32,032 nt of DNA from an uncultured Selenomonadales bacterium (GCA_937915725.1 CALGGV010000098.1:1-32032); one strand, 5' to 3'. Shown: positions 7,146-16,302, numbered from the stretch's first letter. Numbers and translations are program-made. The notes: a model not told the origin generated them from the letters alone.

Positions 7146-9335
7146 TTGCCTTACAATTTTTCAAATATTTTTTCAGAAACGGTACAAAAAATTACAATTC
7201 CGCGCATTCAAAGAGACTACGCGCAGGGCAGGGAAAATTTAAAAATAAATCGCATTCGCCACAACTTTTTGGACGCGCTTTTTAATGCTGTGCAAGGCAA
7301 GCCAATAAAACTTGACTTTGTTTACGGCAATTTGGAAAAAGGAATTTTAACGCCGCTTGACGGGCAACAACGCCTTACAACTTTATTTTTGCTGTATTGG
7401 TACGCCGCCAAAAAAGAAAATATTGCTGATGATGAAACTTTTTTTCTGAAAAAGTTTTCATATGAAACGCGCCCCGATTCAGAACAATTTTGCAAAGAAA
7501 TTGTTAATTTTTCGCCGAATTTTAATCAAGAAATTTTATCTGCAGAAATTGAAGATCAATCTTGGTTCCCGCTAAGTTGGAAAAAAGACCCTACGATTAG
7601 CGCAATGCTCACAATGATTGACGCAATTCACGAAAAATTTAAATCTGTAAAAAATATTTGGCAGGGCTTGTCAAATATTGAATTTTATTTTTTGCCGATT
7701 GAAGAATTGGGCTTGGCAGACGAAATTTACATTACAATGAATTCACGCGGAAAAATTCTTACGGATTTTGAAAATTTCAAGGCAGAATTTAAACGCCGCC
7801 TTGATGATATTAACACTGAACTTTCAAAGAATATAATTTTAAAGATTGACCGTGAATGGACGGATATGCTATGGAAAATCGCCGTACGCAATGAAGATTA
7901 TTTGGTTGACGATTATTTTTTGAATTATTTCCGGTTTTTGTGCGATTTAGAAATTTACAAGCGCGGCAAAATTCCCAAAAAGGACAGGGATTTTTTTGCA
8001 CTGCTGGACGAATTTTTCAGCGGCGATATTTCAGAAAAACTTGAAGAACTGAATAAAAATTTTGAGTGCTGGTGCGCTTGCGGCGATACTTACAAATTTT
8101 TTGGAGACAGAGTTTTAATTGGCAGTAAAAGCGATAAAATTTACAAACACGCCGCCGGTAAATTTGTTGGATACTTTCAAATGAAAGACGACGGGAATTT
8201 TTTTGTTGACTGTTTAAAAAATTCCTATGAAGGCAAGCTTGCAAAAATTTTAATGCTGTATGCTTTTTTGGTTTATCTGCGCAATAAAGAAAATAATTCA
8301 GATACAAATTTTCGACGTCATATGCGCGTTGAGGAAGGCAAAATTTCTGATACAGATTTTCGCCGCAGAATTCGTGTTGTAAATAATCTTATCAGCAATT
8401 CTGAAGATGAAATTCGTGAACAATTTATGCAGACGCTTTTACAGCAAGTTGAAAATATCATAAAAACCGGCGAATTTCTTCCTTTGAGCGGCAAGCAAAA
8501 TTTTAGTGCTTTTCAAGTTCAGGAAGAAAAATTAAAACTTGAATGGACAAAACAGAATCCTAATCGCGCAGAATCGCTTTTTGCGCTTGAAGATCATTAT
8601 CTTTTGTACGGGCAAATTGAAATTATCGGCTTAGAAAACGCGGCAAATTTTATAAATTTCATTTCGCTTTTCACTTGTGATTATGATTTAATAAACTGCG
8701 CACTTTTGGCAACCGGCGATTATTATCAGCAACAAAAATCTAAAAAAGTTCATCAATTCGGCTCCAAAAATAATTTTTCGTGGCAAAATCTTTTTCATTA
8801 CAACCAAAATAATATCGGCTACAACGAAACTAAAAATTGCTTGAATAAATTGTTGACGCAGGAAAAAACTTTTGACAATTCCAAACTTGAAAAAATTATC
8901 GGCGATTATCTAAAAACTTGCAAAAGTGCAAACTCTTTTGACTGGAAATATTATTACATTCGCTACGATTTTTTCAGACCGGCTTATTACGGAAAATATT
9001 TTTGGGCGAATTTTACCGACGCGCCTTATTTGTTCACAGCTTATAAAACTAAGGACAGAATTTCAAGCCATGCATACCCGCCTTTTCTTTTTGGAATTGT
9101 GGAGCCGAAAATTTTCTTCGATAAATATATTGGAATTCCGGAATCAAAAACTAACGCGGCTTTTTCTTATTTAGATTTCGGCAAATTTAAAATAACTTGC
9201 ACAAATGACGGCTACGCGGTTACAGAAATTGAAACCGGCAGAATACTTCAAAATTTTAAAATTAAACAAGATAACGGTATTGACACTGAAGACAGAATCC
9301 AAAAATTTAAAACGTGGATTAGGAAAAATATTTAG
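7146..9335 (+). CDS. DUF262 protein, second of a pair
   Basis: A 729-residue protein whose N-terminus again carries the DUF262 motifs IPRIQRDYAQG (18-28) and DGQQRLTTLF (72-81). The middle and C-terminal parts differ from the first gene. Near residue 480 a segment EDHYLLYGQIEI is seen, while no DUF1524 EHI nuclease motif is obvious. Around residues 385-415 there is an internal near-repeat (SDTNFRRHMRV then SDTDFRRRIRV). The start is TTG, 7 bases after GGGGTG, and 11 bases after the upstream stop, so translation of the two is probably linked. I infer a two-protein restriction or defence module in which the first protein carries the nuclease; which one senses the target cannot be read from sequence. 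Confidence 0.78.
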   Translation: MPYNFSNIFSETVQKITIPRIQRDYAQGRENLKINRIRHNFLDALFNAVQGKPIKLDFVYGNLEKGILTPLDGQQRLTTLFLLYWYAAKKENIADDETFFLKKFSYETRPDSEQFCKEIVNFSPNFNQEILSAEIEDQSWFPLSWKKDPTISAMLTMIDAIHEKFKSVKNIWQGLSNIEFYFLPIEELGLADEIYITMNSRGKILTDFENFKAEFKRRLDDINTELSKNIILKIDREWTDMLWKIAVRNEDYLVDDYFLNYFRFLCDLEIYKRGKIPKKDRDFFALLDEFFSGDISEKLEELNKNFECWCACGDTYKFFGDRVLIGSKSDKIYKHAAGKFVGYFQMKDDGNFFVDCLKNSYEGKLAKILMLYAFLVYLRNKENNSDTNFRRHMRVEEGKISDTDFRRRIRVVNNLISNSEDEIREQFMQTLLQQVENIIKTGEFLPLSGKQNFSAFQVQEEKLKLEWTKQNPNRAESLFALEDHYLLYGQIEIIGLENAANFINFISLFTCDYDLINCALLATGDYYQQQKSKKVHQFGSKNNFSWQNLFHYNQNNIGYNETKNCLNKLLTQEKTFDNSKLEKIIGDYLKTCKSANSFDWKYYYIRYDFFRPAYYGKYFWANFTDAPYLFTAYKTKDRISSHAYPPFLFGIVEPKIFFDKYIGIPESKTNAAFSYLDFGKFKITCTNDGYAVTEIETGRILQNFKIKQDNGIDTEDRIQKFKTWIRKNI

Positions 9336-9347
9336 GAGGAATTTAAT

Positions 9348-10790
9348 TTGAAATATGAACCTGTAATTGGTCTTGAAATTCACAGCGAATTGAAGACGGC
9401 AACAAAAATTTTCTGCGGTTGTGCAACAACATTCGGCGCGGAGCAAAATACTCATACTTGTCCGGTATGTTTAGGCTTGCCGGGCGTTTTGCCGGTGGTT
9501 AATCGCCGCGTGGTGGAATTTGCAATTAAAGCCGGCTTAGCCACGAATTGCAAAATTAACAAGTACAGTAAATTTGACAGGAAAAATTATTATTATCCCG
9601 ACCTGCCCAAAAATTGGCAAACTTCCCAATACGATTTACCCATTGCCTACGAAGGACACGTTGAAATTGAAGTTGACGGCGAAAGAAAAATTGTGCGCTT
9701 AACTAGGATTCATATGGAAGAAGACGCGGGAAAATTGGTACACAGCGGCGCAACAATTAAAGATTCTGCAACTTCAAATGTTGACTATAACCGCACGGGC
9801 GTACCGTTAATTGAAATTGTTTCTGAACCGGATATGCATTCGGCGGCAGAGGCGCGCGCCTATATGGAAAAAATTAAATCTATCCTTGAATATATCGACG
9901 TTTCAAATTGCCGAATGGAGGAAGGCAACCTTCGCGCAGATATTAACGTTTCATTGCGCCCCGTCGGCAGCGATAAGCTCGGCACGCGTACCGAAATGAA
10001 AAATATTAATTCTTTCAAGGCGTTGGAAGATGCGATTAATTACGAAATTGAAAGACAAGCTGAAGTTTTGGACGACGGCGGCAAAATTATTCAAGAGACG
10101 CGCACGTGGAATCCCGAAAAAGGAATTACTCAATCAATGCGCAACAAAGAAAACGCGCACGATTATAGGTATATGCCGGAGCCGGATTTACCGCCGATTA
10201 TTACAACTGATGAAGAAATTGAAAACTTTAGAAAATCTTTGCCGGAATTGCCCGACGCCCGCCGCGCCCGCTTGATAAATAATTTGGGACTTTCAGAATA
10301 TGACGCCGGAATTATCACAAGTTCCCGTGCAATGGCGGAATATTTTGATACAGTTGTTGCAAACGGCGCGGACGCAAAACTTGCCGCCAACTGGATTATG
10401 TCAGACCTTTCAAAAAATCTTAACGCCGAAAATTTGACAATAGAAAATTCGCCCGTTGACGCCAAACGCCTTGCAGAAATGATTTTGCTGATTCAAAAAG
10501 GTACAATCAGCGGCAAAATTGCAAAAACTGTTTTTGTTGAAATGTGGAAGTCTAAAGATTCGCCTGAAAAAATTGTAAAAGATAAAGGCTTGGTACAAAT
10601 TACAGATACTTCAGCGATTGAAAAAATTGTCGATGAAGTCATTGCAAACAATCAAAAAGCAGTCGAAGAATACCGCGCAGGCAAGAAAAAAGCTATTGGC
10701 TCGCTTGTCGGACAAATTATGAAGGCAACCAAAGGCAAGGCTAATCCCCAAATGGTTAATGAACTTCTTGCAAAAAAATTGGATGCGTAA
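9348..10790 (+). CDS. gatB: Aspartyl/glutamyl-tRNA amidotransferase subunit B
   Basis: Subunit B of the GatCAB complex, which converts Glu-tRNA(Gln) or Asp-tRNA(Asn) to the amidated forms in bacteria lacking the direct synthetases. The 480-residue length is normal. The start PVIGLEIHSEL, the zinc-type Cys pairs (C24, C26, C39, C42 region) and the family signature DYNRTGVPLIEIVSEPDM near residue 145 are all present. The C-terminal tail domain ends NPQMVNELLAKKL. The start is TTG, 8 bases after AGGAGG, within 13 bases of the DUF262 gene. gatC and gatA are not in the window, so the subunits are split in this genome. Confidence 0.96.
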   Translation: MKYEPVIGLEIHSELKTATKIFCGCATTFGAEQNTHTCPVCLGLPGVLPVVNRRVVEFAIKAGLATNCKINKYSKFDRKNYYYPDLPKNWQTSQYDLPIAYEGHVEIEVDGERKIVRLTRIHMEEDAGKLVHSGATIKDSATSNVDYNRTGVPLIEIVSEPDMHSAAEARAYMEKIKSILEYIDVSNCRMEEGNLRADINVSLRPVGSDKLGTRTEMKNINSFKALEDAINYEIERQAEVLDDGGKIIQETRTWNPEKGITQSMRNKENAHDYRYMPEPDLPPIITTDEEIENFRKSLPELPDARRARLINNLGLSEYDAGIITSSRAMAEYFDTVVANGADAKLAANWIMSDLSKNLNAENLTIENSPVDAKRLAEMILLIQKGTISGKIAKTVFVEMWKSKDSPEKIVKDKGLVQITDTSAIEKIVDEVIANNQKAVEEYRAGKKKAIGSLVGQIMKATKGKANPQMVNELLAKKLDA

Positions 10791-10811
10791 ATGTAAGGGG
10801 GGAACTTCTTA

Positions 10812-11093
10812 ATGCTTGAGTACCCTAATATGATTGGCGACAGCAGGTTTCTTAACGATTTGGGAGGCTATACTAAACGTCATGGTTATTCTGGCATAGT
10901 TTTTATTAGAGACGTATGCGATGAAGTTACTGCCGCGTGGAGTAAGTTTGGTATTGCCGTATGTTCGGATGCATTTGGTGCTAAAAACAAGTATTACGTT
11001 AACGGTCAAGAAATTTCTCGTGAAGAAGCAATGCTGCGCGCTTGTAAAAAGGTTGGTAAAAATATCAACGATATGCACTTCACTGATTATTGA
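10812..11093 (+). CDS. Hypothetical 93-residue protein
   Basis: I do not recognise the family. The protein is soluble and mixed in composition, with no membrane segment or signal peptide, and includes an NGQEISREEAMLRACKK segment that looks helical. The ATG follows a GGGGGGAAC stretch that can serve as ribosome site, 21 bases after gatB. Codon use has more T-ending codons than gatB, like the next gene. It may be co-transcribed with gatB. Confidence 0.6.
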   Translation: MLEYPNMIGDSRFLNDLGGYTKRHGYSGIVFIRDVCDEVTAAWSKFGIAVCSDAFGAKNKYYVNGQEISREEAMLRACKKVGKNINDMHFTDY

Positions 11094-11147
11094 TTAAAAA
11101 TTTGAGGGTTGAATTTATGAAAATTGAAAAATTAAGGAGAAATTGAA

Positions 11148-12331
11148 TTGAGTGCAAATTTTATTAAAATGATTTCTGAATTGCAATTTCAACGTTTCAA
11201 TGTTTATTTGGGTGATTTGGTTATAGATAAAGTACCTTTTGGGATTTTTTTTGGTTATGAAGTTATTCCTAAAGAGGTAAAACATTGGGTACAAAGTTTT
11301 CAAAATACAGGGTTAAATGTTACTTGTATTTGTGTTATTGCTAATACCCCTACAATAGCCAATGGGCTGCAAAATATTGGTGTACCCGTTGTTTCACTTG
11401 ATGAATTTTCAAGTTTCGGCAAAAATAATTTTAGGACAATTAAGCCACAGGTAATATATATTCCCGATGTTATCAAAGATTTGGCGTTTGTTCCATATTT
11501 TAGCCGCTACGGCATTGAATCTATTAGCTTACTCAATATTAATACTTCGGAAAAGTATTTCTTTTTTATGATGAGCAACCTTCCCAAATTGTACGAAGTC
11601 TACAGTATGTTTGACGATGAAGAATCTAAAAAAGTTTATCGTGCAGTAATAAAAGGGCGTTTAACCGGCAAATTATCTGATTATCATTTTGCGCCGGAGC
11701 CACAATATTTTTTGGAAGGTTTTTATCCAAATGAAGGCGATATTGTCATTGACGGCGGCTCCTTTGACGGGGGAACTTCAGCTGCTTTTGCAAAGTGCGG
11801 TGCGCAGGTTTACGCCTTTGAAATGGACGCCGAAAATTATAAAAATTGCTTGCCGCGCGCAGAAAAATTCGGCTTTACTATTGAAAATATGGGCTTGAGT
11901 GATAAAGAAAGTGAAGAAAATTACAACCACGATGCAAATAACCCCGCCGGTAGTAAAAAGACGGGGGGGGTATGAATATCGCCAAATTTATTGACCTTGA
12001 TACTTACGCACAAAGAAAAGATATTCCGCGTGTCGATTATATAAAACTTGACATTGAGGGTGCAGAACTTGATATGTTGCACGGCGCAGCGGAAACTATA
12101 AAAAAATTTAAACCCAAAATGGCTGTAAGTGCGTATCACAAACCTGAAGATATGTGGACGCTTGCAACCTATATAAAAACTTTGCGTCCGGATTATGAAT
12201 TTAAATTTAGACACTACGGAATAGATTTTACTGATTATGATATGGACGATACAGAGCGGGCAATTCTGGATTATTTCAATTTGAGTTACATTGCGCCGAA
12301 TCATGGCGAATATGTTTTATATTGTCGATAG
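11148..12331 (+). CDS. FkbM-family methyltransferase interrupted at a G8 tract
   Basis: SAM-dependent methyltransferase of the FkbM (Methyltransf_21) type, probably acting on a glycan or surface structure. The first open part (11148-11975) has a poorly conserved N-terminal region and then the SAM site GDIVIDGGSFDGGTSAAFA and VYAFEMDAENYKN. It ends at TGA right after a run of eight G. The rest (11972-12331) continues in another frame with VDYIKLDIEGAELDML, the FkbM signature, and a normal C-terminus. One more G would join the parts into about 394 residues. So as read the gene is OFF or truncated, and the tract is a candidate for slipped-strand phase variation; a sequencing error cannot be excluded. 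The start is TTG after AAGGAG, preceded by a nine-codon ORF (11117-11146) that overlaps the ribosome site. Confidence 0.8.
11963..11970 (+). repeat. G8 homopolymer inside the FkbM methyltransferase gene
   Basis: Eight consecutive G bases in an otherwise AT-rich gene, exactly at the point where the reading frame of the methyltransferase changes. Nine (or six) G would restore the frame. Such tracts are classical slippage sites in contingency genes of host-associated bacteria. Confidence 0.85.
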
Positions 12332-12339
12332 GAGGAAAT

Positions 12340-12984
12340 ATGAATTACAAAGCCGCAATTTTTGATATGGACGGGACTTTGACAAATACGCTTGAAGATT
12401 TGGCAGACAGCGTCAACGAAATGTTGGAGCATTATAACCGCCCGCGCCGCACGATTGACGAAGTGCGAATTTTTGTAGGCAACGGCGCACGGAAATTAAT
12501 GGAGCGCGCTCTTGAAACAACCGACGAAAAATTTATAAATGACGCGCTGGAATATTATAACGGCTGCTACGAAAAACATTTACTGAACAAAACTAAGCCT
12601 TACGCGGGAATTGTCGAATTTTTAACCGCCCTCCAAAATAAAAAAATTCCCGTTGCAATTTGTACCAACAAACAACATTTCGCCGCCGTTGAACTTGCCG
12701 AAAAAATTTTTCCTGCGATAAAATTTACTGAAGTTATAGGCGACGCCAAAAAGCCCAATCCTGCGCGAGCGTTGGAAATTATGAAAAAAATCGGCGTGCA
12801 ACCTGCTGAAGTTGCATATTTCGGCGATACTTCGGTTGATATGCAAACTGCGAAAAACGCGGGATTTTTGCCGGTCGGTGTAACGTGGGGATTTCGCCCT
12901 GAAAGTGAATTGGTTGACAGCGGCGCAAAAATTATCGTGCATCGCGCAGCTGAAATTTTTGAAAAAATAAATTTTGGAAAATGA
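12340..12984 (+). CDS. gph: HAD phosphatase, phosphoglycolate phosphatase-like
   Basis: Haloacid dehalogenase-type hydrolase that probably removes phosphate from phosphoglycolate or a similar small metabolite. The 214-residue protein begins with the nucleophile motif FDMDGTLTNT, continues with a helical cap domain (about 15-85), ICTNK (motif II), K in DAKKPNP (motif III) and FGDTSVDMQTAKNAG (motif IV), ending with the typical GVTWGFR segment. I start it at ATG 12340, which has AGGAGG 6 bases upstream, rather than at TTG 12322. It follows the FkbM stop by 8 bases. HAD phosphatases are promiscuous, so the exact substrate is not certain. Confidence 0.85.
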   Translation: MNYKAAIFDMDGTLTNTLEDLADSVNEMLEHYNRPRRTIDEVRIFVGNGARKLMERALETTDEKFINDALEYYNGCYEKHLLNKTKPYAGIVEFLTALQNKKIPVAICTNKQHFAAVELAEKIFPAIKFTEVIGDAKKPNPARALEIMKKIGVQPAEVAYFGDTSVDMQTAKNAGFLPVGVTWGFRPESELVDSGAKIIVHRAAEIFEKINFGK

Positions 12985-12988
12985 AAAA

Positions 12989-13160
12989 AATGAGACGCCC
13001 GCCGCACTTCGTTTTTACCTGTAACGCTGAAGTTTCTGTAACGCACTCAAACGCGGCATCTACTTTAAATTTTTGTAATGCAAACGCGAAAAACGCAGGC
13101 GGGCGCGGCACTTTTCTTTTGATACTTTTCTTTTTTGCTGTAGAAAAAGAAAAGTATATT
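12989..13160 (-). repeat. Dispersed repeat, copy 1 (inverted, degenerate ends)
   Basis: Read on the minus strand this intergenic block shares its layout with the copy at 18931-19179. It has an AT hairpin (13-bp arms 13123-13135 and 13144-13156), then CGCCCGCCTGCGTT, then a middle part, then AAAAACGAAGTGCGGCGGGC near 12994-13016. The outer GTTTACAAA/TTTGTAAAC ends of the other copies are not seen here. The AT hairpin could also stop transcription from the HAD gene. Confidence 0.6.
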
Positions 13161-13198
13161 AAAAAAATAAAAAGCAATTAAAATTGGAGGATAAAAAT

Positions 13199-13675
13199 TT
13201 GGCTATTGAGAAAGTCAAAAAATATTTTGCAGAAATAGGCGAACCTGAACGCGTAGTAGAATTTGAAGAATTAACTGCAACTTCAGAGCAAGCCGCGCAC
13301 GCTTTAAATTGCGAAGTAGGCAGAATCGCCAAAACTATTTCTGTATTCGTAGATAAAAAGCCGGTACTGATTTTGCTGGGTGGCGATATGAATCTTGACA
13401 ACAAAAAATTTAAAGCGCAATTCGGTTGCCGCCCGCACATGATACCGGTTGCCGAAGTTGAAAATCTTATAGGACACGCAGTAGGCGGCGTTTGTCCTTT
13501 CGCAGTAAATGACGGCGTACCAATTTACCTTGATGAATCTTTGAAACGTTTTGAATTTGTTTACCCCGCCGCAGGCAACGATAAAAGCGTTGTAAAACTT
13601 ACGCTTGACGAATTAGAAAAATATATAAAAAGCGTGGGCTGGGTTGACGTTGCAAAACTTAAAGGCGGTGCGTAA
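13199..13675 (+). CDS. YbaK/EbsC-type aminoacyl-tRNA deacylase
   Basis: Trans-editing enzyme that hydrolyses mischarged aminoacyl-tRNA, most often Cys- or Ala-tRNA(Pro). About 158 residues. The family pattern is seen in EVGRIAKTISVFVDKKPVLILLGGD, where the Lys is the conserved functional residue, and in HMIPVAEVENLIGHAVGGVCPFAV. I place the start at TTG 13199, because GGAGG lies 8 bases before it; the frame is open to 13184. Its stop is immediately followed by the coaX ATG, so the two are co-transcribed. Which amino acid it clears cannot be told from sequence. Confidence 0.85.
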   Translation: MAIEKVKKYFAEIGEPERVVEFEELTATSEQAAHALNCEVGRIAKTISVFVDKKPVLILLGGDMNLDNKKFKAQFGCRPHMIPVAEVENLIGHAVGGVCPFAVNDGVPIYLDESLKRFEFVYPAAGNDKSVVKLTLDELEKYIKSVGWVDVAKLKGGA

Positions 13676-14449
13676 ATGTTACTGGTAATTGACATTGGCA
13701 ACAGCAATATCGTTATGGGAACTTACGAAGGAAAAAATTTAATGAAACATTGGCGAATTTCTACTGACAGCCAAAAAACCGGCGATGAATACGGAATGCT
13801 GATTAATGATTTATTTCGTTATCAAGGCGTAAGTATTAACGATGTTAGCGATATAATTATTTCTTCGGTTGTTCCTCAACTTTTAGTTCCCTTTGTAAAA
13901 ATGTGCGAAAGATATTTTAAAATTAAGCCGCTTGTAGTTGGACCCGGAATAAAAACCGGAATAAAAATTAATTATGAAAATCCGCGTGCTATCGGTGCAG
14001 ATAGGATTGTAAACGTTGTAGGCGCGTTTGAACATTACGGCGGACCATTAATCGTAATTGACATTGGCACGGCTACAACCATTGACGTTGTTGCAGATAA
14101 TGGCGATTTTTTGGGCGGAGTAATTGCGCCCGGGATTGTTTCTGCGGCTGATTCGCTTGTTAGTTCAACGGCGAAACTTCCTAGGATTGAACTTGTACCG
14201 CCGAAAAATATTATCTGCCGAAATACGATAACCGGTATGCAGGCGGGAATTATTTACGGCTACGTCGGGCAGGTTGACGAAATTGTGCGGCGTATTCGTG
14301 AGGAAATGGGCGAAAATTGGAAGGCGAAAGTTATCGCAACCGGCGGGCTTGCCAAAATGATTTCCAAAGAATCTAAAACCATTGATAAAATAGATCACTT
14401 TTTGACGCTGTCCGGCTTGCGGGTTCTCTACGAAAGAAATAAAAATTAA
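13676..14449 (+). CDS. coaX: Type III pantothenate kinase
   Basis: Catalyses the first step of coenzyme A synthesis, phosphorylation of pantothenate, with the ATP-binding fold of the ASKHA superfamily. The 257-residue length is normal. Motifs are DIGNSNIVMGTY at the N-terminus, the PHOSPHATE-2 like DIGTATTIDVV near residue 125, GADRIVNVVGA near 105, GGVIAPGI near 145 and ATGGLA near 225. The ATG directly follows the stop of the YbaK gene. Confidence 0.95.
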   Translation: MLLVIDIGNSNIVMGTYEGKNLMKHWRISTDSQKTGDEYGMLINDLFRYQGVSINDVSDIIISSVVPQLLVPFVKMCERYFKIKPLVVGPGIKTGIKINYENPRAIGADRIVNVVGAFEHYGGPLIVIDIGTATTIDVVADNGDFLGGVIAPGIVSAADSLVSSTAKLPRIELVPPKNIICRNTITGMQAGIIYGYVGQVDEIVRRIREEMGENWKAKVIATGGLAKMISKESKTIDKIDHFLTLSGLRVLYERNKN

Positions 14450-14459
14450 AGGAGTCTTA

Positions 14460-14744
14460 TTGAAAATGCGCAGAGAAACAACTGTACTTGCCGCTGAAGA
14501 AGAATTTTTTGAAAAAATCTGGTATGAGCGACATTTAGTTTTGAAATACAAAATTGAAACTGGTCAAACAACTTGTGATCCTGAAATTTGGAAACGTGCA
14601 GAGGCAAACGCAGCTAGAATCCGTGAAAAGTACGGCGAAGAAGAATTATCTCCCAAAAGTGATTTTGAATGGGGAATGATGAACGGTAAACTTTCTGCCC
14701 TGCGCTGGGTGTTGGGCGATGAATGGGATTTTCTCGACACTTAA
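14460..14744 (+). CDS. Hypothetical 94-residue protein
   Basis: I do not recognise the family. The protein is charged and mainly helical by eye, with FEKIWYERHLVLKYKIETG and a C-terminal NGKLSALRWVLGDEWDFLDT segment rich in aromatic residues. The TTG start lies 6 bases after AAGGAG; an in-frame ATG is two codons further. It is 10 bases after coaX and probably in the same transcript. A hairpin follows at 14771. Confidence 0.65.
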   Translation: MKMRRETTVLAAEEEFFEKIWYERHLVLKYKIETGQTTCDPEIWKRAEANAARIREKYGEEELSPKSDFEWGMMNGKLSALRWVLGDEWDFLDT

Positions 14745-14770
14745 AAATTTTTTGAATTATAAAAGTGTTT

Positions 14771-14805
14771 GGCGATTCAACCTTTAAAATCTAGGCTGAA
14801 TCGTC
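14771..14805 (+). terminator. Hairpin after the coaX operon
   Basis: GGCGATTCAACC and GGCTGAATCGTC form a near-perfect 12-base stem (one G-T and one mismatch) followed by TTTTA. A second AT stem (AAATTATT/AATAATTT) lies directly after it. The position, 27 bases after the last gene of the run, fits a terminator. Confidence 0.55.
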
Positions 14806-14884
14806 TTTTAAATTATTGTTTTGAAAAAAAATAATTTAATGATTAAAGAAAAATTTTTTCATTAAAATAAAAGGAGAAAATTTA

Positions 14885-16180
14885 ATGGAAACAAGTTACG
14901 AAACAAGGATAATAAATACCGCGCTGAAATATTACGGCTATTATCCATTGCGCGCCGTGCAACTTTGGCTTGTCGATACTCACTTCAACAAAGTTAATTC
15001 AACAATGATGAATATCGGCGCGTTGGTAAAATTTCCACCGGAAATGGATTTAAATCGCCTCGCGCAGGCTGCAAACGATTTAGTAAATTCTTATGATATT
15101 TTCCGTTGTCGTTTAGTTTTTCATCCGGACACAGACGATCTTTGCCAGCGTTTTGACGGCGAAATTATTCCCGTCGAAATTGAAAAAATTTCAGATGAAG
15201 AATTTGAACAGCGTAAAGAAAATTTAATGAAACCTTACGCGCTGATAAATAAGCCGCTTTACAGAATTTGCATTTTTGAAACTCCGACAGCAAAATATTG
15301 TTATGTAGATTTTTACCACGCAATTATGGACGGTACAGCGGCTGCAATACTTTTTTTCCGTGAACTCGGTATGCGCTATCAAGGCAAAAAAATTACCCGT
15401 GTACCGCCAAATTATGCAGATTATATTTTGGAAGAATTGCGCGTTTCGCCTGAAGAATTGGCAGAAGGAAATAAATTTTGGCGTGAAATTTTGGAAGGTT
15501 TTGACGAAACAAAACACTTACCGCCTGCTGATGTTGAAAATGCTCAAGCGTGGAAAAGCGAAGATATTACCGTTCCTTTGAAAAATATTACACGAAAATA
15601 TTTTTTTAACAACGCAAGAAAGGAACATGTTTTTTTCCTTGCCGCGTCAATGCTCGCTATTGCCAAAATTTCTTGCACAAAAAGTTCAATTATCAGTTGG
15701 ATTCACAACGGGCGCAATTCTGCACTTGAACGCCGCTTAATGGGAATAATGATTGAACAATTTCCTATCAGCTGGAATTTTGAGAAAGATATTACTGTTA
15801 AAGAATTTTTGGACGGGCTTGAAGAAAAAATGAATACCGGTACAAAATATCGCCGTAGTCTCGGTATGGTTTACAGTGAAGGGCTTGAGGACGACTGCGC
15901 AACTTTCATTTTTCAAAAAAATACCGGCAAGCTTAATGAAATGTCAATAGGCGGTTATGTGGGTGAAGTTATCGAACTGCCGCCAAATGAAATTTCAGCC
16001 GCCGAAAATTCGCTTGATATTGAAGTTAATCTTACCGACGAAGGAAACTATTTACTTTTTCTGGACTACGACGCCAGCAGATATTCAGCACTTGCAATGG
16101 AAAAATTCGCTGCCACTTTTGATGAAATAGTTTCAAAATTGAAGAACGAAGACAAACTAATTTCCAAAATTCTGAAATGA
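14885..16180 (+). CDS. Stand-alone condensation-domain acyltransferase
   Basis: A free-standing protein of the NRPS condensation/chloramphenicol acetyltransferase-like superfamily (431 residues). The catalytic motif is YHAIMDG (144-150): the second His (H145) and the DG of HHxxxDG are kept, and the first His is Tyr. The C-terminal half contains the paired-lobe features expected for the fold (ISWIHNGRNSALERRLMGIMI, a variant of the family's latch region). Such proteins join an acyl group from a carrier protein or CoA to an alcohol or amine, as in PapA-type enzymes. No carrier protein or adenylation domain is adjacent, so the substrates are unknown. The ATG has AAGGAG 8 bases upstream. It appears to be a single-gene unit between hairpins. 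Confidence 0.8.
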   Translation: METSYETRIINTALKYYGYYPLRAVQLWLVDTHFNKVNSTMMNIGALVKFPPEMDLNRLAQAANDLVNSYDIFRCRLVFHPDTDDLCQRFDGEIIPVEIEKISDEEFEQRKENLMKPYALINKPLYRICIFETPTAKYCYVDFYHAIMDGTAAAILFFRELGMRYQGKKITRVPPNYADYILEELRVSPEELAEGNKFWREILEGFDETKHLPPADVENAQAWKSEDITVPLKNITRKYFFNNARKEHVFFLAASMLAIAKISCTKSSIISWIHNGRNSALERRLMGIMIEQFPISWNFEKDITVKEFLDGLEEKMNTGTKYRRSLGMVYSEGLEDDCATFIFQKNTGKLNEMSIGGYVGEVIELPPNEISAAENSLDIEVNLTDEGNYLLFLDYDASRYSALAMEKFAATFDEIVSKLKNEDKLISKILK

Positions 16181-16273
16181 ACTTTGAAATAAATTTTAGC
16201 GTGACAATTTTTTTGATTGTGAATTTTTCTTGTATTCAGCACTGCTGATATTTTCGGTTAAATAATTTCTGCC

Positions 16274-16302
16274 TTGCCAAAAATATTAATTGCATTTATA
16301 AT
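16274..16302 (+). promoter_or_regulatory. Promoter upstream of the small ORF and pncB
   Basis: TTGCCA (16274-16279), a 17-base spacer and a perfect TATAAT (16297-16302). The predicted transcription start is about 15 bases before the ATG of the small ORF at 16324 and about 210 bases before pncB. Confidence 0.7.

Noticed and set aside
11117..11146. Nine-codon ORF before the FkbM gene as a real leader peptide
   Set aside because: It has a start and a possible ribosome site, but it is very short and nothing in its codons suggests sensing; it is mentioned only with the downstream gene.
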